Shown: in pieces, positions 55,025 through 64,000 of the stretch
Layout of the letters: each line of letters opens with the position of its first letter
How positions within the stretch are numbered: the stretch's first letter is position 1
Assembly: GCA_020746835.1 (NCBI GenBank)
Contig: JAGPNK010000001.1
Location: 1 to 64,000, forward strand
Source: Stachybotrys elegans
Taxonomy: Eukaryota; Ascomycota; Sordariomycetes; Hypocreales; Stachybotryaceae
Length of the DNA: 64,000 nt
Reading direction: 5' to 3'
Program-made: the position numbers and the translations under genes
Notes under the pieces: generated by a model
Seen by the model: the letters and a program-made list of their open reading frames with translations, nothing else
Databases searched by the model: none
What the model was told of the DNA's origin: nothing

Positions 55025-57691
55025 ATGGCTTCCAAAGACGACACCCGCCAACACGACAGTGTAACCGTTGAGCGTCTTAATGCAAAAGGCTTCATGAGTT
55101 TTTCGATTTCGGGAATTAAAAATCCTCTAGTCGCTTGGCCTAAGCAGAGCCTTCAGGACATCACACTACCTAGAACAACTGCAGGCCATCCTGGCGTTTG
55201 CTGTGATGGGCCGCGTTGCAAAGCCACCAACGAGGAGCCAGTGACAATCAAGGCCAACAGGTTCAAATGCCTGCACTGTGAAGACACAGACTTCTGTCAG
55301 CAATGCATGACCAGCGACGAGACTCGGCACGATCCGAGCCATATCATGCTTGTCTCGTCGGAACTTGTGCAGTGCCACCGTTACTCAGAGGTTGACGGGG
55401 GCCAAGATAGCTCATCGAAGCTCGAGATTGTTCCGGAAATACTGGAAGCCGTGGCTTTTCTGAAACAATGTGAGATCTGCACACTCGTGTGGGAAGCATC
55501 CTCTCATGGTTCATTGACTGCGGGCAATGACCGGCCGCTTTCTGAAAGGCGCTCAAGCTTCGTGACGAGAGTCGGGACATCATCCAATGACAGCACGAGA
55601 CTCCGCTTTCGTCCTGGAGAGGGACATGACGACAATGGCGTGGTGGAAATGCGGATAAGAGAGCATGTTGCCGGCGTCTATGCTCTGGAATCCAGGAGGA
55701 AAATTGTGAACCCAGCCATTTTTGTCAAACACATAGGTAAAGAGCTACAAGCGATCAATTTTGATCATTCAACTAACTGCTCGCTTTCAGATCGTCCTCG
55801 GAAGTTATCTGACCACCATCCCGATTCTCCGTCTTGCCTACGGAGGCCCAACTCTTACTCTGGGAGTGAAGGATGCTTCGCCTTGGTGCGGCAGTGGCTG
55901 AAAGCGTGTGAGGATTCTCACGAACACTGCGTGCCAAGGAAACAAGCGACGAGGCCGGCAAGACTCCTTTACATTCCGGATGGAATCGACGGCCGCCTTT
56001 ACCTGGTAAAGGGAGCTAATGTCCTTGAACCATACGTTGCTCTCAGCTATTGCTGGGGGCGCGACCCAGAACCCATACAAACCACCAAACAGAACATTAA
56101 TGCACACACAGAAAATGGCTTGCAGATCAGCGGCCTACCACCTGCCATCCATAATGCGGTGGAAGCAACTGTCAACCTTGGATACAGATACCTCTGGATA
56201 GATCGCTTCTGCATCGTCCAGGACGATAAGAACGACTGGGCTGCAGAGTCGGTCAAGTTGTGCGACACATATACGGATGCAGTATTGACTCTGAGTGCCG
56301 ACCGCAGTGAAAGTGCGCAAGAACCATTTCTGGGGACGCAAAAGTGTGCAGAGGACAAATATGTCAAAATGTCTTTCGACTACCTGCTGCTGGCTGAAAG
56401 CCATCACCACGACTTGACGAGCGTGTACACGGGGAAAAGCGAACCTCTCCATCGGCGAGCGTGGACCATGCAAGAGCGCCTAGTGTCTCGGCGTGTCCTG
56501 CACTACACCTCGAACGAGCTGATCTGGGAGTGCGACAGTCTTATCCAATGCGAATGCGGCCTGGAGTCTGGTCCATCCTATAAACAGGAGCAGCTGGCCC
56601 TGGCATTGAGGGTGCCAGAAGTGTGGCACATGTTTGTCATTGACTATACAACCCGCGCACTCACGCATCAGAGCGACAAGTACATGGCGTTTGCCAGTTT
56701 AGCCAACCGAGTGGGAGGCACCTGTCGCCATCCCACAGACGGCCAGGCTCGCTACGTTGCCGGACTTTGGGTCGAGAACCTTGCGGCAGATCTCTCATGG
56801 ATGGTACCGCACCCAGCAAGCGTAGACGCGTGGCTTCGCAATCAGTCAGTGGATGCGCTCCCTGACTGGTTCAGTTCCTCAGACGACAGCTCACTGGGGT
56901 TCTACCGAGTCTATCCAACTTGGAGCTGGGCGTCTATGCGTGGTCCGGTGGACTACTTTCGAACCTGGCCGATGGGGCAGCACAGAAGCTACGTCGAATT
57001 CATAGGTTATCAGCCCAACATGTCACAAGCTGACAAGTCTCCAGCACACGGCCTCTACGGCAGTGCCCTAAGACTGAAGGCCCATGTCATAGGGTCCGAC
57101 CAGGCTGCGAGCAAGCTGAACCTCTTTGCATATAATTTTGTACGGGACTTGAGAAAGTTGGGAGGTGAGGGTATGGGTATTGAGATTCGCACAAGCGTGC
57201 GGTACCATGACGACCAACACTCCTTCACAATAGACTTCGCTGCCGACAACCCCGTGACAGCCAAACGTCACACACGGTGGTCAGACAGTCACAATATCAT
57301 GTGTATGCTCCTGGGGACTTACACCTTCGACGACCCAAGCGAGATGGCGGGCTCCATTCAGGCCATGGCCGCGTACACGTCCACTCGCACAGATGCCAGT
57401 CCCAACCTGCCAGCCCAGAATGCAACCAATGAGCCACCCACACGAATCCCGCAACCCCATCAGAACCTTTACCTCGAGCATGGACCGTTACATGACGTCT
57501 TTTACCCTTCCACTGGCGAGGGCAAACGGATCCATGAGTCCTTCTATCTCGTACTTGTACCTTCCCAAGAGCATCCTGGCGCTTGGGAACGTCTGGGGTG
57601 CTTTCACACAGGTCTTGATACATCGTCACGTGAGGCCATGGCAACGTTGTTTCGTGAGCTTGGACGCCAAGAGGACATTACGCTTGTTTAA
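55025..57691 (+). CDS. ZZ-type zinc finger / HET-domain protein
   Basis: Unspliced the frame codes 888 residues; a probable in-frame 54-base intron (55737-55790; GTAAAG donor, CTAAC branch, TTTCAG acceptor) reduces this to 870. Residues about 54-110 form a ZZ zinc finger (CCDGPRC, FKCLHCEDTDFCQQC, HDPSHIM). The HET domain begins near 318 with YVALSYCWGRDPEP, followed by LPPAIHNAVEATVNLGYRYL and WIDRFCIVQDD. HET proteins trigger heterokaryon incompatibility, a death reaction on fusion of unlike hyphae, though most members have no tested allele specificity. ZZ plus HET is a minor but known combination. No ATPase or repeat sensor is fused. Confidence 0.88.
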   Translation: MASKDDTRQHDSVTVERLNAKGFMSFSISGIKNPLVAWPKQSLQDITLPRTTAGHPGVCCDGPRCKATNEEPVTIKANRFKCLHCEDTDFCQQCMTSDETRHDPSHIMLVSSELVQCHRYSEVDGGQDSSSKLEIVPEILEAVAFLKQCEICTLVWEASSHGSLTAGNDRPLSERRSSFVTRVGTSSNDSTRLRFRPGEGHDDNGVVEMRIREHVAGVYALESRRKIVNPAIFVKHIGKELQAINFDHSTNCSLSDRPRKLSDHHPDSPSCLRRPNSYSGSEGCFALVRQWLKACEDSHEHCVPRKQATRPARLLYIPDGIDGRLYLVKGANVLEPYVALSYCWGRDPEPIQTTKQNINAHTENGLQISGLPPAIHNAVEATVNLGYRYLWIDRFCIVQDDKNDWAAESVKLCDTYTDAVLTLSADRSESAQEPFLGTQKCAEDKYVKMSFDYLLLAESHHHDLTSVYTGKSEPLHRRAWTMQERLVSRRVLHYTSNELIWECDSLIQCECGLESGPSYKQEQLALALRVPEVWHMFVIDYTTRALTHQSDKYMAFASLANRVGGTCRHPTDGQARYVAGLWVENLAADLSWMVPHPASVDAWLRNQSVDALPDWFSSSDDSSLGFYRVYPTWSWASMRGPVDYFRTWPMGQHRSYVEFIGYQPNMSQADKSPAHGLYGSALRLKAHVIGSDQAASKLNLFAYNFVRDLRKLGGEGMGIEIRTSVRYHDDQHSFTIDFAADNPVTAKRHTRWSDSHNIMCMLLGTYTFDDPSEMAGSIQAMAAYTSTRTDASPNLPAQNATNEPPTRIPQPHQNLYLEHGPLHDVFYPSTGEGKRIHESFYLVLVPSQEHPGAWERLGCFHTGLDTSSREAMATLFRELGRQEDITLV

Positions 57692-58606
57692 ATTGGAAGG
57701 AGATGCATAATCTGGTACTCAGGTGGCGTCTTTGCTCCATCTATCGACTTAACAACACTGCGTCTCCTCTGGCCGTGTATGGCGCCTCTGGCTGGCGCGG
57801 ATTGACCGAGTCCATCAGCCGGTGGGCGTGTTGCAAATTAATGTCCGAGTTGATGCGTAGGTTTGCGGTTTGTTGTCCTACGAACCTTAGCTGAGTCTTG
57901 CCAAGCGTCATGTATTGATTTGATACCGTCTTTATTGTCAGAGGGAGCCTCCGAGAAGTCGATGTATCCCATTGGGGAACGCGAACGGGAAATCCCACAT
58001 CCCACATATCGGAGGCCATGGAGTAGTTTCTGACTGGGTCTTACGACACTGCTATTTTATTTCTAAGTTACCACAAGGGTAAAAGTCTATGCATTACTCT
58101 TTGATTGTCCGATCATGCGAAAGTTTGCGTCGTCGATAACGACACATTGACAGTAACCCAGATGACAGCGAGCTGGAAACCAAATACAGACATGGGATGT
58201 TGGAACCCGACATGTGTCGTAGCAGAAGTGGAACTGAGAGACAGTGGTTTGGTTGAGCGAATAAATCGAGCTTAATGGGAGTATTATTGGGGTTGATTTG
58301 ATACAGTGAGGGGCTCAATGTAACCTTATTATCGAGCGTTCGTCTAAACTGGAGGACATGTTCCGGGCCCATTGTTCGTGTGGACATAACCCAGGTGGCC
58401 AATCATGGCACTTTATACATATATATTGCAATTAGCTGAGCCTTTACTTGTCAGTGAAGAGCGCCACACTTTGCTCCATGTGATATTGGTTTCTAAGGTC
58501 CAAAATGCCTCTTGGGATAAGGTTGAAGAGAACCAACAAGAGCAAGTTAAGACGTTGGCATTGGTCGCATGAAATCTGTACCTGTTTAAAGTCCTGGAAC
58601 ATAGTT
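57692..58606. other. Convergent intergenic region
   Basis: About 900 bases between the 3' ends of the HET and transcription-factor genes. No open frame of interest and no repeat was seen apart from a short tatatatt tract near 58420. Confidence 0.45.
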
Positions 58607-60168
58607 CTACATAGAAAGTATATCTAGGGATACGCTATGCCGTTTTTCAGCCATTCGCTTCAAAGAATTAAATGCCTCCCTCCCTGCATTGTCGTGCAAC
58701 AACTCTATCCAGACGACGAGATTCAGAACCTCGCGTGCCTCCTCCCAACTGTGAACAGCGAATGCATCCGCCAGCTGAGCCCACATGTTGACCAGCCAGT
58801 CCTCCTCGTCCGCGTCAAACACTGCAACGACGCCCAGCGTCAGCAGCCAGAACACCAGTACGCCTGGGTGGTCAGCCGGATCGAGAGATTGACACACGTT
58901 TCGGTATTTGCCCGTGATGTACGAGTCGGATTTGATCTTGCCGTTGCGCCCGCCTGGGATGTGGAACGTGGTAATGGTGGTGAACAAGATGAGACCAAGG
59001 CGCAGGCATTGAGACAGAGGGTCTGAAGGCGTTATTGGTCGGAGAAGTCGGTCTTGTATAGAAACCTGGAGTGTCTGAAAGGTGTTGCAGTCGAGAGGCT
59101 TCTGCTGCTTCCAGCCACTCTCCATCTTCTTGGCAATGTACTGTAGATCGCTGAGAACACAGACAAGCACCGTCTCGACACCTACCAAATATCCTTTTCG
59201 GGATTCCTGGGGTGGTTCCGGAATATCGGCAGTGCTGATTTCCACGTCGAACAGACCGGGAGCAGGTCCATTGCACACATAGGCGGCAATCTCTAGGCTG
59301 TTGACGTCAGCGCGATATTGGTGTAAGCACACTTTGCTTACCATAGTACGCGATATAGCATACTCGGACGCTCCAGCCAATAACTTGTACTGTGTGCCTT
59401 TCTGAGTCTTCTCAAAGCACCCACGTGCATATGGATCTCCTCGGAGTGACCGAGCCACACGGCAGAAGTAGCCAGACCAGTCATGATGTGAATTACCAAC
59501 TCAGACATGAGTGAACCTTCACAGTTGGATAGGATCAAGTTGAGGAGGCTGAAGATGACCTGATAGCGCATGCATGTGTCTGCCGCAAGGGACCGACCCA
59601 TGTGGGAGTCTCGGTAGGCCGACACCGTCAGCATTACGCTTTGACGAAAAGCCAGGCTCTGCATGAGAAGATTATGCATCTGGGGCTCGTCCAGTATGTC
59701 GTGAAAGTGAAGATGGTTGTACGCAGGGAAGCAATCCACCTTGATCTCTCGGAGACGCCGCCCTGCGATCGTTAGACATGTTGAACGGCTTAACAGGGAA
59801 CTTGCAGTTAAGAACTTGCAGTTAAAGATTATCTGACGGGGATACGTGTCTGTATCTTTGGTAATGAAGTGGATCATTTCAGAGTCCAGGCAAGCAGGGA
59901 GAGGAGAAGCGACGGCTCTGGCACGCTCGCTTGCTGCATCGGAGCTACGCCTCTGGGGACGTGCCGGCTTGGCCACCGGCTTTGACGCATCGCAAGACAC
60001 TTCCTTGGCAGCTTGTTCCCGAGCGAGCCGACGAGCCTCTCTGACGGAACGTCGCGAGTTTTCCTTTTTATTCCTGCCCTGCATGCAGTGGCTGCGTACG
60101 AAACTGCCCGACTCTTTGCTGACTCGCCCAGAGTTGCTGTCGGCAACGACAAAGACGAAACCCACCAT
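58607..60168 (-). CDS. Fungal-specific transcription factor-like protein
   Basis: Two exons (60168-59342 and 59297-58607) give 505 residues. The N-terminus is MVGFVFVVADSNSG followed by SGSFVRSHCMQGRNKKENSR, the short motif found in many fungal regulators that lack a Zn2Cys6 cluster but keep the middle-homology region. Helical segments such as SLAFRQSVMLTVSAYRDSHM and HVGALRRL belong to that region. The single intron is well supported (GTAAGC donor, CTGACGTCAACAG end). A second, short intron near 59783-59821 is possible: TCTAACGATCGCAG is a good branch and acceptor. The target genes are unknown. A 14-bp duplication lies in the same stretch. Confidence 0.7.
59798..59825. repeat. 14-bp perfect tandem duplication inside the transcription-factor gene
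   Basis: gaacttgcagttaa is present twice in direct succession (59798-59811 and 59812-59825). Fourteen is not a multiple of three, yet the frame is open through both copies. Confidence 0.85.
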
Positions 60169-61230
60169 GTTGATACAATAGTGCAAAGGCAATCGAGATT
60201 GAAAGAGAAGAACGCGAGAGCTTCACAACCAACGTCTAGAAACTTTATGCGAGCATGAGACCACATTGTTTCCCTGATCGAGACTAGTGCTGTCAGACGA
60301 AGGATTCATGCGGCCAGGGTTGCTAACAATCTTGTGAGTCAGTTCTGTGCGGTTCTGATGAACGTCAGACAAACCCTAGATTGTTGCCTTCTCTTCATTG
60401 GTCAGTTACCGTACGTAGTACTCTGGCCGCCACGTGTCGGCAACTCCCCTCAGGATTTAGTTGATCCGGGGTTCATCTCACCATGCTCCAGCTAACCTCT
60501 TTTGCTGTTCACCGGCATGGCTTTCAAACCTGTTGGCGCAACTAGTTCGTCTAGGTCCGTGGACTAGCCTCGGGCACCAGGTTAATCGGCGAGCTGAAAG
60601 CACCGTCCCAGGAGGGCATCTGTACACCATCACATGCAAGGCACGTTGTCGGCATCCCACTCGCAACCCTCCGGATCTCCCCTCAGTCGTGCCTGTCTGC
60701 CACGTTGGATGGGTGGAGGCGGGATATGCATCTGCCTACATTCCAACCTATATCGCGAGTCTCATATAGATTGCAGCCATCGACGGCTGTATGGGATAGA
60801 GTGTGGCGCCCCGACATGTTACATCGCCGAACTACTACTGTCGATGGCTGCATCAATCACACCAGCCTTCCTGTTTTGGTGCGCGGGGTGGATCTCGGCT
60901 GCAGGTTTTGCTTCTTGGCCTGCCTGATTCTGCCCGATTCTCCTCGTTTATCTCGGCTAATAGCGCCTTATGGCGGCCGGCCAGGTGTGGCACACGGAGG
61001 CTTGACCATTTCCAGGACGACGCACGATGCAGCCCGAATCACCTGCGCCACGGGGTCCATTCCGGAGCAGAGGGTGTTCGAGATGCATCCAGGCCCGCAG
61101 GCACGAAACCGGGCAGCGTACAGTCTTAACTAGTCTCGGGTCTTCTTATTCTTTGCTTCCCCGAGTTCCCTTTGCGATTCCTTCGCGAGACTTGATACGA
61201 TGCCTGATGGACTCGACCGTTTAGACTGAC
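60169..61230. promoter_or_regulatory. Divergent intergenic region
   Basis: About 1.1 kb between the transcription-factor gene and the membrane-protein gene. The plus-strand frames at 60461, 60634 and 60705 overlap one another, have no family resemblance and no consistent splicing. I treat the interval as promoter sequence. Confidence 0.4.
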
Positions 61231-62822
61231 ATGTCTCGTCTAAACCAGTTACCGCCCGGCTCGGAGGGAGCTGCGGCTTTCTCCATGATATACGCCTTCA
61301 TCAGCCTGCTCTGCAGCTCCATACTGCTTTGGCTCACAGTTGCCCACCGCGAGCGATGGTCATGTACGTGCAGCGGCGTTGCTCCAGTTCGAGACTGACA
61401 ATCCAGACATTACCCTGCTTTCTGTTGCCACCGGCATCAGCACGGTTGCTTCCATCAGTCAACAGATACACACCATTGTTCTCTACGAGGATATCATGAG
61501 GGAACAATTCCGGCAGAGAAAGTCGGATCCCAACAACCCAGAGATGGCAATCGCCAACGGCTCTTATGGGGCAGATCTTGTGCTGTACTACATACGTAAG
61601 ACGCATGTCCGCTGCCTATGGCCGCATACTCATGTTCAGCAGAGTATTATCTTTACAATGTGCAATCCATGCTTGTCATGTTCTGGTACGTCAGTGCCCC
61701 AATTCCACTCCTCAAGCTGACCCTTTAGGGCTGGAGAGCTTGCGCAATCCGTCTACGGGCTTGGGGCCAACCCGAGGATGAGAGCGCTCGTACGGAGAAT
61801 AAACTTGATCGGAAAGGCAGTGTCATTCGTGCTGCCACTCGTGACAGTCCTCATGCTCCGATCCCCCAAGATCCAGCAACACTACATTGGCTTTATCCTC
61901 GTTGCTGACCTACCACGTAAGTCTACTACCCACCAGCCGGCCTTTGCTGACAATCTCAGTAATGATCAGCCTCGCCATCGGATCTGGCCTGATGTGCGCC
62001 ATCTTGGCGCGTTACGTCGGGTCAAAGAAGAAGATCACACACTGGTCAGACAACCCGTCCAAGAGGACGGACACAACAGCAAGCTCCTCGGGTTCGGCCA
62101 TGTACAGCGCCAACGCAAGGCAGCGAAACAACGTCGCAAACAAGAAGGGCCTCCACGACCGCTGGCTTATTGTGCGCTTCCTCGTGTCGTTTGCCATCCT
62201 GGCGTAAGTTCCGACCGTGTCGAGATAGTACTCTTCTGACTTGCGTAGGTGCTTCGAGGTCACAAACGCTCTGTTCCAATTCCAATCCGTCAGGAATTTG
62301 CGAGAAGACGCCGGTCTCGAGGAGCCCGACCTTGGTGCCGGCCGTGCGAAGACGACCTTTTTCCTCTTTCTCCCAGGCACGACGGCCGGAATATTCCTGT
62401 TTATAATCTTCGGCACGACGTCGAGCTGTCGATCCAAGATGTGCGAGACGTTTCTCCCCCTGTCTTGGAGGACGTATGATGCAACCGCGGGGTGGAAGAC
62501 AAAGTTTAGTTGGAGAGGTCGAAGATCTGGCGACGATCGCCCGGGGACGTCAGGCCTCCCGCATGGGTCAAATGCAAACGAGTTGGAAGCAGTCCGCAAG
62601 AGCGTGCTCCAGTACGACGACTTGATGAAGCCGCTCCCTCTGGCCCCTGAAACGAAATCCAAGATGCACGCACAGGCAAGACCGCTTGGCGAAAACCCCT
62701 ACACGGAGGATTTGGAGATGAACCGTGTCACGGCTCAGTCCATCACCTCTCAGAATTACAATATGGCAGAGCATAGCGACGACTCTATGCCGATACTACC
62801 AATCATGTCAACAAGACGATAG
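61231..62822 (+). CDS. Multi-pass membrane protein, possibly seven-helix
   Basis: Six exons (61231-61363, 61407-61595, 61643-61685, 61729-61916, 61960-62203, 62249-62822) give 456 residues. About seven hydrophobic helices are seen, including SMIYAFISLLCSSILLWLTV, ITLLSVATGISTVASI, VQSMLVMFW, VSFVLPLVTVLML, VMISLAIGSGLMCAILA, LIVRFLVSFAILACF and GIFLFIIFG. The third cytosolic loop is basic (GSKKKITHWSDNPSKRTD), and the tail of about 120 residues is hydrophilic with a Ser-rich end (SDDSMPILPIMSTRR). This topology fits a receptor-like or transporter-like protein. No specific GPCR class motif (DRY, NPxxY) is present, so function is open. Confidence 0.7.
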
Positions 62823-64000
62823 ATGAATTTAATTCTAGTATTGAACTATAATGATGAAAGAGTGGATAGTGTGAGGTGGAAGCAGTAGAGAGAAGCAACG
62901 AGGCCATCCTCAGGCGTAGCCGACTGGCCGAGTGGTTGAGCCACGCTGACTGACCATGCGAAGGCATGTGAGCGACGGGATATCGAGCTGACCAGATGGA
63001 AGGCTCCGACGGTGCTCGGCTGGGAAGCTTCGGTTGACTCATAGGATAGAAGCCTTGGAATGACTGACTGACCGCGTAAGGTTGCTAACGCTGCAGAAGC
63101 CTTCCTATGACTGTGACCGTGACTGTCTTCTTCTTCTTCTTCTTCTTCTTCTTCTTCTTCGTCTTCGTCTTCGTCTTCGTCTTCGTCTTCGTCTTCGTCG
63201 TCGTCGTCGTCGTCGTCGTCTTCGTCTTCTTCGTCTCCTTCTTCCTCTTATATGCCCAGATGGAGAACGTCACGATGCTAATGGAAACCTTCGACGACGC
63301 TAGAAAAGCCATCGCTACAGGCTACAGGCTGCCAACAGAGCTGCCGAGAAGCTTGTTCCGCAGCCCACGGCTACAAAAAGCCCTTGAGCCCCCGGCTCGA
63401 GAAAGAATTCCTCATCAATCCAATCCCAAGATGAATACAAACACAGACGCAAACGTGGCAGAGGGGTCGTCCCTAGGATGAAGCTATAAACCTGTTACGA
63501 GTTCTAACGCGCTACACTTAACTTTTCGCATTTTCAGTTAGCTTGTCCGGTCGTTGAATTCCGAGGCCGACTTGGGACTCTCCATGCGTTGGAGCGATCC
63601 TGTCTCCAAGTGAAGCACTGTCTCATAGAACGTTGACTACGTCAAAGAGAGCCCAGTGATCGCCGCATGCCACTTTGGCCACCGCACATGAAGGGAGCTA
63701 CTCGTGGCTTTGAAGAAAGTAGCCGTCATCGAGTACGTGTCGATAAATCCATCGTCGTATTGGTGCTCGAGATGGCAGCCAAGTGCATCTTTCCCCATGG
63801 GCCCATATACAGGTCTCAGGGATCACAAAGAACACACTGGTACCTTCTGTCCTTGAAAGGAAAGATCAGCATTAGGTCTTAAGACCTATATTTCCTAGAA
63901 TAATACTAAGGTTTAGATATATAGATATCTAAAGAATATCTTCTTTATTCTAACACCAAGGTATCTTTAAAAAGGCATGATCTTTTCCTAAAGATCTTAG
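62823..64000. other. Right edge: microsatellite and AT-rich sequence without a clear gene
   Basis: About 1.2 kb. It contains a tRNA A-box-like relic (62925-62940), a long CTT/CGT microsatellite (63126-63236) and a low-complexity open frame after it. The last 110 bases become AT-rich with many TA steps, like the left edge. Confidence 0.5.
63126..63236. repeat. Trinucleotide microsatellite (CTT, CTTCGT, CGT)
   Basis: About ten CTT triplets run into CTTCGT hexamers and then an uninterrupted CGT run before returning to CTT. The order looks like successive point changes and expansions of one original repeat. Confidence 0.9.

Noticed and set aside
62920..63010. Possible tRNA-Ser (tggccgagtggttgag A box)
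   Set aside because: No T-arm GGTTCGA-type sequence follows at the right distance and no acceptor stem can be formed; at most a tRNA-derived relic.
63107..63481. Open frame of 124 codons with runs of Phe and Val
   Set aside because: The first half is only the translated CTT/CGT microsatellite; the rest (from MENVTMLMETF) is short, unsupported by splice signals and resembles no family.

Overview
The window looks like nuclear DNA of a filamentous ascomycete (Pezizomycotina), probably a sordariomycete and possibly Hypocreales. Nearly every gene has short introns of 44-60 bases with GTRNGT donors, CTRAY branch sites and YAG acceptors. The gene content fits: HET, Zn2Cys6, NmrA-like, HeLo-like/ankyrin and NCS1 permease genes sit among conserved housekeeping genes. 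Species cannot be named from the sequence alone. Exon models were built by hand from splice signals and checked for reading phase.

Layout. 0.3-5.8 kb: a 10-exon gene for a roughly 1,640-residue protein of unknown function with a CorA-like membrane end. 5.8-7 kb: AT-rich, gene-free, with a small inverted-repeat element. 7-13 kb: a secreted subtilase (frameshifted), a Zn2Cys6 regulator and an NmrA-like protein. 14-18 kb: an F-box protein with membrane segments and a proline-rich conserved protein. 18-25 kb: complex I NDUFS8, a secreted M14 carboxypeptidase, mitochondrial acyl carrier protein and a CCCH zinc-finger protein (frameshifted). 25.4-28.2 kb: a long low-complexity gap. 28-32 kb: a DUF1993 protein, two intron-containing tRNA-Leu(AAG) genes and an NCS1 permease. 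32-42 kb: a dense core of CHL1 helicase, ribosomal protein L28/uL15, CDC7 kinase and condensin subunit 1. 42-49 kb: a HeLo-like/ankyrin protein, FCP1 phosphatase (frameshifted) and NDUFA13. 49.7-53 kb: two head-to-head paralogues resembling Tse2-type ADP-ribosyltransferases, then an orphan gene. 53-63 kb: an aldehyde dehydrogenase, a ZZ-HET protein, a fungal transcription factor and a multi-pass membrane protein. The ends of the window are AT-rich.

How the genes relate. The core genes serve chromosome biology (CHL1, CDC7, condensin), transcription (FCP1), translation (L28) and respiration (NDUFS8, ACP, NDUFA13). The flanks hold self/non-self or conflict-type genes (HET, HeLo-like/ankyrin, Tse2-like pair) and secreted proteases. 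No clustered pathway such as a secondary-metabolite cluster is visible.

Main points for follow-up: the head-to-head Tse2-like pair with conserved intron positions; the uncharacterised CorA-ended giant protein; and three conserved genes each broken by one missing base in a G/C homopolymer, which suggests residual sequencing error in this assembly rather than three real mutations.
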